NCBI GenBank assembly: GCA_003439945.1
Contig: QVRM01001397.1
Span: forward strand, 229,501 to 293,500
DNA length: 64,000 nucleotides
From: Dermanyssus gallinae
Lineage: Eukaryota; Arthropoda; Arachnida; Mesostigmata; Dermanyssidae
Direction: 5' to 3'
A model generated the notes under the pieces. It ran no database searches, was not told where the DNA came from, and worked only from the letters and a program-made list of their open reading frames with translations. The position numbers and the translations under genes were made by a program. This document shows, one piece after another, positions 45,661 to 57,350 of this stretch (position 1 is the first letter of the stretch; the number at the start of each line of letters is the position of its first letter).

Positions 45661-46188
45661 CATATATATATGCCGTCATCAGTATTGCTTCCAGCCGCTG
45701 TGTGATCCCAGTCGCAGGGTAGTAATAATACAAGTAGGTGCCCGGTAGCGGAATGTTATCTCGCGTTTTATGATAGCGTCTATGGCGGTGATGGCAGTAC
45801 GTTATATTACGTATTGCAGACGGTAGCTTGCTCGCCCGATAGAGCCCATCCCCGATTTGGGTGGCCGATACGCGGTCTTTGTTTTTGTGTTTTTGGCGGC
45901 GTTTTGCGGTACGGTCGGACTTTTCAGTTGCTTCCAATCAGTAACAAGAAAGATTATTATAACTATAGTAATATCTATGTATAACACTGTCTGAATTACG
46001 GCTTAGACGCTCTAACCTACGCAGCATGTAGCTGTCCTAACCAATTCTTGTTGGACATTCTAAAAAAATAATACAGGCGCTTGTTTGCACTAACCTACCT
46101 TCCGATAGTCCCTGAGTAATAATCCGACATAACTAGCGGAATTTTTCAAATTTAAATTCCAAAGTCCTGACTCTATTTAAAATCACAA

Positions 46189-46233
<45 letters not shown>

Positions 46234-47491
46234 TAAATTGAACGTTATGAAAGGTTCCCACCGTTTCTCTTCGCCTAAACCCATCGTGTTTGATGAAGCC
46301 ACTTTAACTTCAACCTTAATGCGGCTGCGCCAATAGTCAGCCTCGGGCAGACTCTAATCCCATTTTACGAAGCTATGCTACGATAGAATTTAGAAGAGTT
46401 ACGTAACTTCAGTAACTTGTTATAGTTGGTGAGGGTAGCCAAAGCAAAATGATCAGTGAACGACTGAATGACAGTGTGTGAGACAGTCTGTCTAGACTAA
46501 GGCCCGGCCCCGTTGCCCCTAAAAAGTTTAGTGGGTTTCTGAATGTGCGATACCACCGCTGAGCATGAAATCCGTGCAAGCGATTGTTGATAGAAGTACG
46601 CGACGGATTAGTTCGACTGATCTGTGTATCCACGATACGACGGCTGGTATAGCAAGGACTACAACATCCAGAATTCCAAGGTCGTTATTCGATATGGAAA
46701 CAGGGCCGGGCACTTGCCGCTACGAGTGGCCTCTAGTTCAGTGACTCAGGACATCTGTCAAAGAGTCATTGAACTGTCGTAAGAGCACCTGATCTTCCGT
46801 TAGATTGCACCCCCTCAGAAGGTTAGTAACCCGTGAAGCCAACAAGGGTAAATGGAGTAGGAATAGTCCTTTGTGCGCCTCGACAAGAAAAAGCACCCGG
46901 TTATACCTCACAGTTTTCTGATCCGTGTTCACCTGCGGCTTCTCTTTGTAGCGATAGCAGGAATCAACGAGTTTAAAGTCGTTCTTAGCAATGACGCGGC
47001 AACCCAGAAGAGCTGTGTAAAGTATAGACTAAATCAACACATTTCCGTCGATTCAACGCTAGGCCGCTAGCTTTGCGAGCGTCCGCGTTATCGTCTTCGG
47101 TTACTACCTTTAACTCCTGCGAGTAGGCAGCGGTTCAAATACCATACATTCAGAGCAGAACATAGTGAGCTCCTTGACCCGAAGACACAACAAAGCGGGT
47201 CCCTAATGGTCGCCTTGTTGTACCCCAGTGGCGGACACGCCTTCGTTAAGCAAGAAATGAGCGACTCGCGGTATGCTAGTTCAACGTTGTGGAGAAGTTC
47301 CGGCGGCCAATAATTCCTAAACCTGTGGTCCCTCTCCGAAGATGTAAATGCATCTCGTGGTCCAGCTTACCTAAGATTCATCGAGCAAGCAATAGACAGC
47401 TACATTTGTTCCAATAGGCGAAGAGCTGAACGCCGAAAATGAGAAGTATAATTCTCAATTTTGGTGTTTTTCGGGGGTGTTCCTTTCGACT

Positions 47492-47529
<38 letters not shown>

Positions 47530-47740
47530 TGTTTTTTTTTTATATGTACTGGTGTTTCCGTGTGACATTTCACACCAGTATTGCGCACTCATTATATAAT
47601 CTTTCGGTCGACCTTTAGCTTTTAATATTGTTTAATTTCTTCGAGGATTAGAACCCGTTTTAGCTTTTGCAGTGAATAGTTTTAACCTGTCCCAAGTCAG
47701 AGCTGCTATTTTGAACTTAGGTAAACATTTTAAACCCGGG
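43290..47740. other. Intergenic stretch with CAA/CAG island
   Basis: Contains a CAA/CAG repeat island at about 44577-44743, GA/GAC-rich sequence at about 44997-45060, (CAC)n near 45363-45381, a compound (TA)n at 45585-45671, (TA)n at 46192-46227 and 47498-47527. Frames such as 43521-43775 and 44165-44407 have no recognisable family. No gene is called. Confidence 0.5.
45585..45671. repeat. Compound (TA)n microsatellite
   Basis: Alternating TA with single interruptions over nearly 90 bp. Confidence 0.92.
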
Positions 47741-47753
47741 TGTCCCCTCCCAC

Positions 47754-49578
47754 CAGCTTGGCTTCAATACGCCTAATGGCATCGAAGCAGTGGTCCACAC
47801 AACAAGAGCTTTTATGTCTAGCGCACCCTACAATTTCGTCGCCGCCAAACTCGATTTTAAGAATGCTTTTAACCAGGTCCGTCGCGACCACATACTAAAA
47901 ACTGTACAAACGGATTGGCCAGAGGCAGCCCCCTTAGTTGACCAAACCTACAGATCCAGTTCAGAGCTCTCATTCGGTGAAAGAACAATTTTCTCGCGCA
48001 GCGGCGTGCAGCAGGGCGACCCCCTTGGTCCGCCGCTATTCTGCCTAGCAATCAAAGAACTGGTCAATTCTATCCAGTCCCCCTTAAATCTCTGGTACCT
48101 AGACGATGGCACCATTGGGGGAGAAGCTTCTGTGGTACAGGCAGATATCAAGAGAGTTCTTGACTTCGGTCAGAAGAGTGGTCTTGAGCTCAACCCCCAA
48201 AAGTGCGAAATTATTTACAAAGGCCACCCGAACATATTCCGCCTTTGAGGCACTTCTTCCGGGGTGCAAACAAGTCGAGGCAGCAGATATGACGCTCTTA
48301 GGGTCCCCTGTGGGGTCGGCCGCCACTCACCCAGAACTCGCAGGTAAGATAAAGAGTCTTTGCTCTCGCCTAAACCGGCTAAACCTGCTTAATCCCCACA
48401 GCGCATATCACCTATTAAAATCATCGTTGGGCTCATCGAGAATTATCCACTTCCTCCGCAGCACGGACGTCGGAGCAAACCAGGACTTGCTGAGGGAGTT
48501 AGACAATAGCCTTAGGACTAGCCTTAGCGACCTCCTCAATCTAAACTTGGCCGACAACAACTGGGCTCAAGCCACCCTTCCTCTTAGACTCGGAGGTTTG
48601 GGAATCCGCTCTGCAGCAGATCTGGCAGCCAGCTGTCACGTTGCTTCATTACACGCCTCAGAAGCTACAGTCCAGCACATCAGCCCGGCCATAGCCCTGC
48701 AGGCTTTCCAGGATGCCAAAAAAGCTGCGGATACAAGATTCGAGAACCTCGCAGGCCTACTCCCAGAGGCAAACAAACACCTGCAGAGGTCCTATGACGA
48801 TCTCATAGTATCCAAGAAATATCAGCGTTTACTGTCCGATGCACTGTCCACGGCAGACAAAGCCCGACTACAGGCGGTTGTCCAAAAAGGGGCTAGCAAA
48901 TGGCTCCAAGCCATCCCTTCCTCAAACCTTGGCACTTTACTTGATCACGAAAGTTTTCGTCTGTGCATCGGCTTGAGGTTGGGAACAAGACTAACGGAGG
49001 AACACCGGTGTCCGTGCGGAGCACAAGTGGACATTTGGGGAACCCACGGGCTATCCTGCAACAGAAGCGAAGGACGTCAAAGCCGCCACAGCGAGATTAA
49101 CGAGATTACCGCCCGGGCCTTAAGGTCAGCTCTACTGCCATGTATTCGAGAGCCAACCGGCCTCCTGAGAAGCGACGGAAAGAGGCCTGACGGTCTCACC
49201 CTTATCCCTTTTGAAAGGGGAAAGGCGCTTATTTGGGATGCTACAGTCACCGACACGCTCGCCCCCTCGAACATGGAGGCCAGCGCATCAGCCGCTGGCT
49301 CCGCAGCACGCAAGGCGGAACGTCTAAAGACCAACAAATACGCCCAGCTCACCGACGAGTTCATTTTTGTGCCACTAGTATTGGAGACACTAGGGGGACC
49401 TGGCCCTGAGGCATGGTCACTATTACAGAAGATTGGCAAACGAATTGAACTCACGACGGGGGACAAAAGAGCTTTCGACTTTCTACTCCAGCGGCTATCT
49501 CTGGCGGTTCAGCGCGGCAATGCGGCAGCAATTATGGGCACAATGAGGGGCTGCCTCGAGGATAAGCTCGATTGGTAG
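47754..49578 (+). mobile_element. Non-LTR retrotransposon: reverse transcriptase plus restriction-like endonuclease, 5' truncated
   Basis: Reading frames 47754-48248 and about 48230-49578 are one gene broken by a single frameshift near 48225-48240. RT motifs: LGFNTPNGIEAVVHTTRAF, KLDFKNAFNQVRRDHIL (motif A), SGVQQGDPLGPPLF (motif B), LWYLDDGTIGG (catalytic LDDG, motif C) and GLELNPQKCEI. Further on, at about 49009-49060, is a Cys/His knuckle CPCG...HGLSC, then RHSEIN, RPDGLTLIP (about 49183) and IWDATVTDTLAP, the order of a PD-(D/E)XK restriction-like endonuclease as in R2/NeSL-type elements. The protein ends RLSLAVQRGNAA...KLDW. A polyA-like AATAAA occurs near 49639. No N-terminal zinc finger region remains; a (TA)n tract lies 230 bp upstream. 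The clade is not resolved. Confidence 0.85.
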
Positions 49579-51265
49579 CACCCCTCACAAGCCCAAGAGT
49601 AGTTAGATATTCATATTCCACTGTAACTTCAAAATGAAATAAAACCATATCTTTTAAAGCTATTTTTAAAGCGACTCTATCTCTCTCAAAAGCAAACCAG
49701 ACCAAAAAATTACAAGCGAAATGTTTGTTTGAGCTTATGTGTAAGGCCCCTCGTGCGTCATCTCTAGTAGTTGCGTACTCGTAGATCGACTAAGTAAAAA
49801 ACAACATGTGGTGCAGCTTCAAATAACTTGTTTACTGCCATATGTGATGCGTCTGACTAAAATCTTCTTAAAAGCACTGCAAGCGACAGAGCACTGCGAT
49901 TCGGGCCGATAATTTTGTATGAATATACATGTACGCAGACGACATTGCAATCCTGCTGTAGCAGGCGTCTATATAGGACTACACAGGGATTGGAGAGGCT
50001 AATTGATTAAATGGACGAGATGAGCTTACTATTAATTGGCAAATGACACTAGCAGTTAAGCTTCGGAATAGCGGACACCATATAGAAGGCCGAGTGGGTT
50101 AATACATACCGCGTCCGCCTTTTTCAAGACTAAAGTACAACTGATAACAACATTTGGTATATCACTCACATGGGAGAAATAAGGGAAGGTAGACCTACAG
50201 TTATATGATAGATTTAGATTATTCTTCGTGAAACGTTTTAAGATTAGCTAAGTCTTTTAGAGATAGGAGGCTTTGCTAACGCACCGTTCAATACGGGGCC
50301 TTGCCATGGCAACCATCGCAAATTCGAGCCCTAGCCTTTCTAGCTGTATTTATTAGACGTGGTTGTCATTGTTATGCTGCTACATACCTCTGCTGGAGAA
50401 AGCCTATATATTTGCAGTAATAAGAACTTGGTGACAATAGATGCATTGGAACGATATCCTGCGATAACAGGCAACTAAGCACATTACGGGTGTCTAAAAT
50501 GTGGTTGTCAGAGCGTTGCAAAATAGAATAGTTCATCTCCTGTAGGAGAAGGAGACTCATTCGAGAAAAGAGAGCCCGAAATCGGCGTAGACATCTATGA
50601 CGACGCTTACAGCCCAGAAGTTTCATCATGTGCTGTGCAGCACAGATGTCACCGTTCCCAAGAGTGTTGTAGGTACCTCGCGAGGTGCTTAGGCCAATAC
50701 GGAATATATCTCACCGGAGCATGTCCAGCAGAACGGTCAATAGCCAAGCTAGTAAGACTAGAGAATATCCACTGATGTGAGGAAACTAACAGTTGTGTCC
50801 ACTGTATATATTTTTTTAATTTACCGAACAAGGGCATACATTAATAAAATTGATATATTGTTCGCTTGGCATGTATACCTAAATACACATGTCACCCTTT
50901 TATATCAGGGGCAATATATGCATATATGACGAAAACGCCTATATGTCAGAGCGTTCTTATCTCGTATATATTCAGCCCGCTCTACGTCTGAACTATCCCA
51001 ACCCACTGAACGGTGTGAGCGGCAAGCTCAACCGGAAGAAGCCACAGTAAGCCCGTTTTCTCTCTTTCGCTTGTCTAGCAAGACTAGACGAGTGTATTAA
51101 GTGTGTATTACAATAGAGCTATAGAGGGTGCGAAGAAGGGCGCGGTGACGATTGAGAGGCAAAAAACACCACGGTTGGCGCCTGCTCGGGCCTGACTTTG
51201 GCGCATTTATATATGTATATATATATATGTATATAAATGCGCAAGTCGGCAAAGTCGGCACCTTG
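49579..51265. other. Intergenic stretch with a small RT relic
   Basis: At about 49930-50045 a plus-strand frame reads MYADDIAILL, a stop, and later ELTINWQ, resembling an RT YADD box and the following WxxE.KLTIN segment. The rest is unique AT-rich sequence with no gene seen. Confidence 0.4.
51196..51242. repeat. Inverted repeat around a TA centre
   Basis: GCGCATTTATATA on the left and TATATAAATGCGC on the right, with an alternating TA/TG centre. It directly abuts the RLE-element copy C on its right. Confidence 0.8.
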
Positions 51266-51408
51266 TTAAACCTGTCATCCGGTGATAACAGGTCGTCGTC
51301 CTTTTTCAAACAACGTCTGGATCTTGATATACAACGTGGAAACGCTGCCTCCGTTCGGGGAACACTTCTGAGGTGGTGTCGGCCTAACCTCATCGAAACG
51401 GACACGTG
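51266..51408 (+). pseudogene. C-terminal tail of RLE-type retrotransposon, copy C
   Basis: The frame reads LLNLSSGDNRSSSFFKQRLD then LDIQRGNAASVRGTLLRW. It matches the final 40 residues of the element at 47754 (TTGDKRAFDFLLQRLSLAVQ, RGNAA). It ends at TGA near 51407. Confidence 0.75.
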
Positions 51409-51454
51409 ACAGCCACAATACGCGCCCACTAGGCCCATATTGGGTCCCAGACCT

Positions 51455-52720
51455 CTTCCGCTGCGCCATTGTCTGTCCGGTTCATAAACGCGGCGACAAA
51501 AGTGATCCAAACAACAAAAGGCCTGTATCGCTCATCTCTGTGCCGTGCAAGCTATTTGAAAAGGAGTTGGCCGATGCGATCTATAGAAATGTGAATTCAC
51601 AAGGTCTAATTTCTAGGGAGCAATTCGCATATCGACGAGGCCATTCTACTGTCCTACAACTGCTGGAAACGCAAAATGACTGGGCTCTTTTAACTGATGA
51701 TAGCAAGCGTTTTGACTGTGTATACTTCGACTTTAAGTCTGCATTTGAAACCACTACACACTCGAAGCTTCTAAACATTCTCCCGCGGTACGGTGTTGGA
51801 CCGAAACTCACAAACTGGATCAAAGCTTTCCTTGAACATAGGACCTTTAGAGTGAGGGTAAATGATTGTCTGTCGTCAACGGCTGAGGTCACGTCCGGTT
51901 GTCCACAGGGAACAATTCTTGGACCTCTTATGTACATATTATATACTGACTCGTTAAAGTATATTATATCTGAAGGAGTGAGAGTGAAAATTTACGCGGA
52001 TGATGTAAAAATGTATATATCTGTAGAAAATGAACGAACATGAATATTCTTCAAGAAACACTCGATAAATTTATGGATTGGTGTAAAGGATTAGACCTAA
52101 AGCTCTCTGTAAATAAGTGCGCAGTTCTGCACTTCGGCAGCAATAATCCTGTACATAACTACACATTAGGTACTGAACAGCTAGTGGCAAAGCCATCGAT
52201 AAAAGACTTAGGAGTTCTGAAAAGTAATACGCTGAGCTACACACCGCATGTTCTAGAGGTAGCTGCGTCAGCTAGTCGGAGAATGCACTGGATATTGCGA
52301 TCCTTTGTCTTGAAAGACCCTAATCTGTATGTCAAACTTTATAAGCAATATGTCCTACCTGTGATTGTATATGCCTCTAGAGTATGGAATCTAGGATTGA
52401 AACGTGATAGAAATTTGTTAAGGAAACTGCAGAAGAAGTTTTTAAAACGTGTTGCTTTTCGTTGTAATGTGAGGACTTGTGATTTAAATTGTGATGATAT
52501 TTGTGTTGTTCTAGATGATAATGATAAGGCTACGTTCGTCTCTATTTGTAAGTTCCCAGATCGAGGCGAACATATTCTTTGATTCTATTTTGACGAACAC
52601 AAGAGCCGGGATCAACATACATGCTAAAACTGTTGCCCGGAAAGAAATTGTTAACAAAATGTTGCCTGGCGCAGTACCAGGAATGCGAATTACGTACAAA
52701 CAAGTTGATCTGTTCTAATA
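51455..52720 (+). mobile_element. CR1/jockey-like non-LTR reverse transcriptase, two frame breaks
   Basis: Three frames read through as one protein: 51455-52040, 52040-52560 and 52560-52718. Motifs in order: IVCPVHKRGDKSDPNNKRPV, SLISVPCKLFE, REQFAYRRGHSTVLQLL, DCVYFDFKSAFETTTHSKLL (motif A), TSGCPQGTILGPLMYILYTD (motif B), KIYADDVKMY (catalytic YADD), LKLSVNKCAVLHFG, IKDLGVL and LYKQYVLPVIVYASRVWN. It ends PGMRITYKQVDLF at TAA near 52718. The endonuclease and N-terminal part are missing, so it is 5' truncated. Few breaks suggest it is younger than its neighbours. A 3' (TA)n follows at about 52747. Confidence 0.85.
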
Positions 52721-53655
52721 AAGCCCCCTGCTAAAGGGTGTTTAAATATATATATATATATATAAATATATATATTGGCTTAGCTAATCCATCGTGATAC
52801 GTATAACATATACATCATGTATTATATTGAAAATAAACTGCCTGTATATATGCATATATATATATAATATATATATATATAGATACATCACAAATGTATA
52901 TTTTGCTACACTTAAATAAAGGATGGTTATATGCATATATAGTCTGCTTAGTGCAACCACAACCCGCTAACAAATCTCCAGATAGAGACTGAGAGAGCCG
53001 TGTCTCTTCCTGGTGAGTGGCGCCTTTCTTTGGTAACTTGTAGCGTCTAAGTTGAAGCAGCTAAGACAACGGAAGAAAGATGACCGACCCACGCGACGAT
53101 GCCGACTTTTCGCTTCTCGTAGCAAAAGAGTGCAAAATAAACTAAACATGGTCTATATACATACACACACACGAATGGCGAGAGAGAGAGAGAGAGAGAG
53201 CAAACGAGAAATTGTGATTCCGAACGAGAACAAAAGACGACGCGGTACGAACTTGAGGAAGGTGCGATACAAAGAGCGCGTGCGGGTAGAGATAGCTAGG
53301 GTAGCGCGAATAAAGGCGAAAACTTCGGCGGGAGAGAGAGAAAAGGTAGGTTTGTAGAAAAGGAACGAGCATGAGACCATTGAGAGCGGACTTCATCGAC
53401 CCATCGCAACGTCCAGCATCAGCAGCAACAGGGCGGATCTGTTCGGCGCGGAGGTGATGTGCGCCGAAGGCTTGCCGTGCGCGGGGCGCACTTCGTTGCT
53501 GAACTTCGGCGTTTCGTTGAAAACACGCCGACTGCAAAGGAACCCCATTCGTCCACAAGTAGCAACAAGCGGGTCGAAACTTCCTGTGGAGACCGACCGT
53601 CCCCACCCCCTTTAGAGTAGCCTAAACCTACATGGCATAATGCCGTTTGCATGCC

Positions 53656-53690
<35 letters not shown>

Positions 53691-55803
53691 TTGGACTTCT
53701 TCTCCGGACGGCAAATTTATTTAAATTCAGTATTTCCTCATTGACCTTGAAATTTCCATAAATACACATTTCAAACAATTGTAACCATTAAAGGCATTTT
53801 GCTATCGCCCGTGTATATATATATATATATATATATTTGTTTTCAGTTTTTTTTGTAAGTCTAGTGTCCATGTACGGTTTCTTTTCATGTGATGGCTGAT
53901 TTTTAATCCACTCCGGCATTTACCTTTTTTAAGTTGGAAACCATGCAAACCAATTTAAGAGTGGCCGGTCTGGGTCTCGAAGCCAGGCTTCCCGAATGCA
54001 AGGCAAAGGCTTTGCCACTAGCCATCTTGCTCGGTATATATATATACAGGGACGTCAATTAAAAAAATAGAGCGAACATCCCAAAGGAGAGCTGACGTAT
54101 CACATGACGTAATTTCTGGCAGAACGCGGCAGTTTTCAGATGTACCTGCGTGAGGATACAAAACGCACGTTCAGCGTCCCATCTTCACGACAGGACGGGA
54201 GTCAATGACGACGCCTTTTACCTTTGGCCGTCTGTGAGGCACTGCAGCCGACAAGGGATAGGGTAGCAGACTCAGAGGTAAAGGAGGCATTCCGAGAGGA
54301 CATGAATCGTTTCGCAAGCTACATTCACGGATTGGTCGCAAGGTGGGAAAGTGGGAGATTACTGGCTAAACGCACACTGAGAGGGAAAGCTTTTCTTCTT
54401 GAAACAGCACGACTTTGGTGAACCTTCGGTCGACATGAAGACGACACTGCTTACACAAGGCCGGGTTCACAGGTTAATGGGCAAAGCGAGTCTGATAAAG
54501 TGGAGAACCCGGGGGTACCCTCGGCCGCTTGATCTGATTGGCATCCGCTATAGCTCCTCTCAGTCTGTAGCACTATTAAATTAATATCCGGGCTGACAGA
54601 GTGTGAAGCTTAAGGGGGGAGGTGTGTTTAGTTGGTACGCAAGTGCGTGTTTAGTAGGTACATTAGTGTTCTTCCAAAAAACAGGAAAAAACAAAAACAA
54701 ACAAATACGTGGGGATCTGGCAACGTGTTTGAAAATTTAATCATATTTTATAGCTACATTTTTTCTGAAGGTGGATTTTCGATTTCGACGCAATTTTCAC
54801 AAATTTTTATACATTTATTAACGCGGGGGACGAATCACAGCTTTAAATCAGAGCGGCTTTTTCGATATTTTCTGTTCCATCTTCGATGGCTTCGAAGAGT
54901 TTCGAAAAACAAAAAAGACTGGGTCTCCTCAAATTTAATTAGAAATTTAGACAGCCAGGTAGCCCGCGTCTTTTTATCATTCCGTGATCAACGACAGCAA
55001 AACTACGAACAGATTTTTGGCGGGACGTGGTGTCCAAGCACAGAGTCTCCTCTAACGATGCAGATGTTATGTGTGACATTTCATCAACCGAATTTTGACA
55101 CGAGCCGCATTGTGATCGTTTGCTGCTGTTTTTGGACATCCTTCACGGGATTCTCGCACAGAATGAAATGGCCAGCTTGATTTTTTTTTGTACCATTCAT
55201 GCACATATTCAATGGTCGATCGAAGCTTTTCGAAACACGTTCTTGTGAACCTAACCCTCGCTGGAGGTTGTGCGAAGGGTAATTAACCTTGGTAATGAAC
55301 ATGTTAGTCTATTTGGTGTGGGGGGACTGCTTTTACGTACACCCGAAGCGGGTAGTATGTTCTAACTGTTAGTTGGAAAAAAAAACGTTTTTTCCACGAT
55401 TCTGTTTTGTTGTTAAGGCGACGTTTAAAGGCAGCTGGTTTGGAAAGCTTTCACATGTTAGCCACACCTACATGCACATGCCTAGGGATGCATACTTCAG
55501 CTTTATAAGCCACATAATGCAACGCTTTTTTTAGTTGAACATTTCCATTTGGTGCAAGTCAATAGACGGAGGCGGAAACGGAGAGAACGGAGAAGCATTT
55601 TAAGGAACGCTATGGAAAGACGTGTTTCTCTATGTGACGCACGCGATTGTATAGTGAGTTGGCCCAGTGACTGTAATGTTTTCCGCCAACAGAGCGCTTC
55701 TTCTTGACCACAATCTGTTGCCAAACGAATGTAGTCAGCCCACCAATGGAAGAGCAGTGGCCAGTTGTTCTAACCATGTCAATTACCTACGTACGTAGAC
55801 ATA

Positions 55804-55860
<57 letters not shown>

Positions 55861-55920
55861 GTGTATATCATTACGAGTAAATAAACATAGATCTGGCCTC
55901 TGCCATCATCAAGTTCAACT
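52721..55920. other. Intergenic stretch, no gene called
   Basis: Holds (GA)n at about 53180-53200, a GC-rich open stretch 53358-53614 of unknown nature, (TA)n tracts at about 53661-53683, 53816-53836 and 55807-55857, a SINE-like unit near 53960-54035, and a 182-codon plus-strand open frame (54632-55180) with no recognisable family. Confidence 0.5.
53950..54035 (-). mobile_element. Second tRNA-derived SINE-like unit
   Basis: On the minus strand, A-box TGGCTAGTGG (54024-54015) and B-box GGCTTCGAGACCC (53984-53972) are about 40 nt apart, as in tRNA-derived pol III promoters. The sequence differs from the SINE family at 2110, 19078 and 30247. It lies next to a (TA)n. Only one copy was seen in the window. 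Confidence 0.5.
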
Positions 55921-57069
55921 ACGATGAAGCATCGTCGCATTTCTGGTGCCCGATCGATCTCTTCGGCGTGTTCGGATCTGTTTGTTGTCTGTCCTTCGAC
56001 GGGGTGTCTTCATCGGGGCGTGCAGATCCGATTTGATCGCGCCTCCTCGGCGGGATGCTGCTGCTGTTGCTGCTGCTGGATGGGTTCACTGGTACGTCGT
56101 CGCTGGGGTCAGGATTGCTGCTGCCGCTGCCGCTACCCCCGGGTGGGGGTCTCACTCAGCAAGCGTTCGGTCTGGATTGGTTCATACTCGGCAGGGTTCG
56201 GCAAATGTAGCCTCGTCGTATTAGAACTACCTGTCATCATTATCATCGTCATCGTCATCATCATCATCGACCTACGTATCTTCATCAATATCGGCGGCTT
56301 TAGCTGCCGCTGGGTACGAAACATTGGACGCAACTGACGCAGCAGCAGCAGCAGCAATGCTGTTGCGTCCCATCTCGTTGTCGCTGTTGTTGTTGTTGTT
56401 GTTGCTGGGTCGCTGTGGTTATCGTTGTTGCTGTCGTTGTTGTTGTCGTCGCCGTCGTCGTCACGATTGTTTGCCTGTCATCGTTGTCGGTGCTGTTTGT
56501 TGGTTGTTACTCGTTCGTTGTTCGAGCTTTCGTACCATTGGATAGTCAGCGCAGTCTCGTTCCCGAGCGCCTATTCGCCTGCCTGCCGGACGACTGCCCC
56601 TGTCTGCGTAGTAGCTCTGCCCCCCTCACACCGCGGGCGCACCTCGTAAGATGCCGATGACTGAGTCGTCGTCGTCGACAACGAAGAGGAGAGCAGACGA
56701 AGCGCCTGGCTGTTGGTTGGTTCCTCGTCGTCGCTCTCGTTGTTGTTGTTGTTGTTGTTGTTGTTGCTGTTGTCGTCATCATCGCTTGCTCTGATGACGT
56801 AGTTGGCGCAGCCTTTCTGATCAAGACATTATCTTGGGTGCATCGCCGTAAGCATTATCGTCGTCGTCGTCGTTGTCGTCGTCGTCATCAACAGCAGCAG
56901 AAGCATCATCAGCATCATATATAATCAACAACAACAACAACAGCCAGCACCCCCCTTCCCGCCCCGGCGCCATCATCATCATGACCATGACGACCATCCC
57001 TTCCAGTTAGACTTCATCGCAGCAGCAGCAACGTCACCTATTCGTCTTTGTTGTGTTGTTCTTGTTGTC

Positions 57070-57100
<31 letters not shown>

Positions 57101-57174
57101 CCACCACCACCACCACCATTGGCAGAGCCGAAGTGCCAGCACAACCTGGTGCTGGCTCGCTCCATCACTTTATC

Positions 57175-57350
57175 ATCATCATCATCATCATGGGTATCTA
57201 CAGCATCATCATCATGGGTATCTACAGCATCATCATCATCATGGGTATCTACAGCATCATCATCATCATGGGTATCCTAGCAGCATCATCATCATGGGTA
57301 TCCTGCAGCATCATCATCATGGGTATCCTGCAGCATCATCATCACCAGTA
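57175..57350 (+). repeat. Minisatellite, 24-27-bp units
   Basis: About six units of (ATC)n plus ATGGGTATCTACAGC or ATGGGTATCCTGCAGC lie in tandem. Read in one frame they encode HHHHHGYLQ repeats. No splice or start context supports translation. Confidence 0.85.

Noticed and set aside
50250..50345. Possible tRNA-derived SINE (AAATTCGAGCCC)
   Set aside because: Only a partial B box; no convincing A box or second copy.
54632..55180. 182-codon open frame, considered as a gene or antisense transposase
   Set aside because: No motif on either strand could be matched; composition is AT-rich and unbiased.
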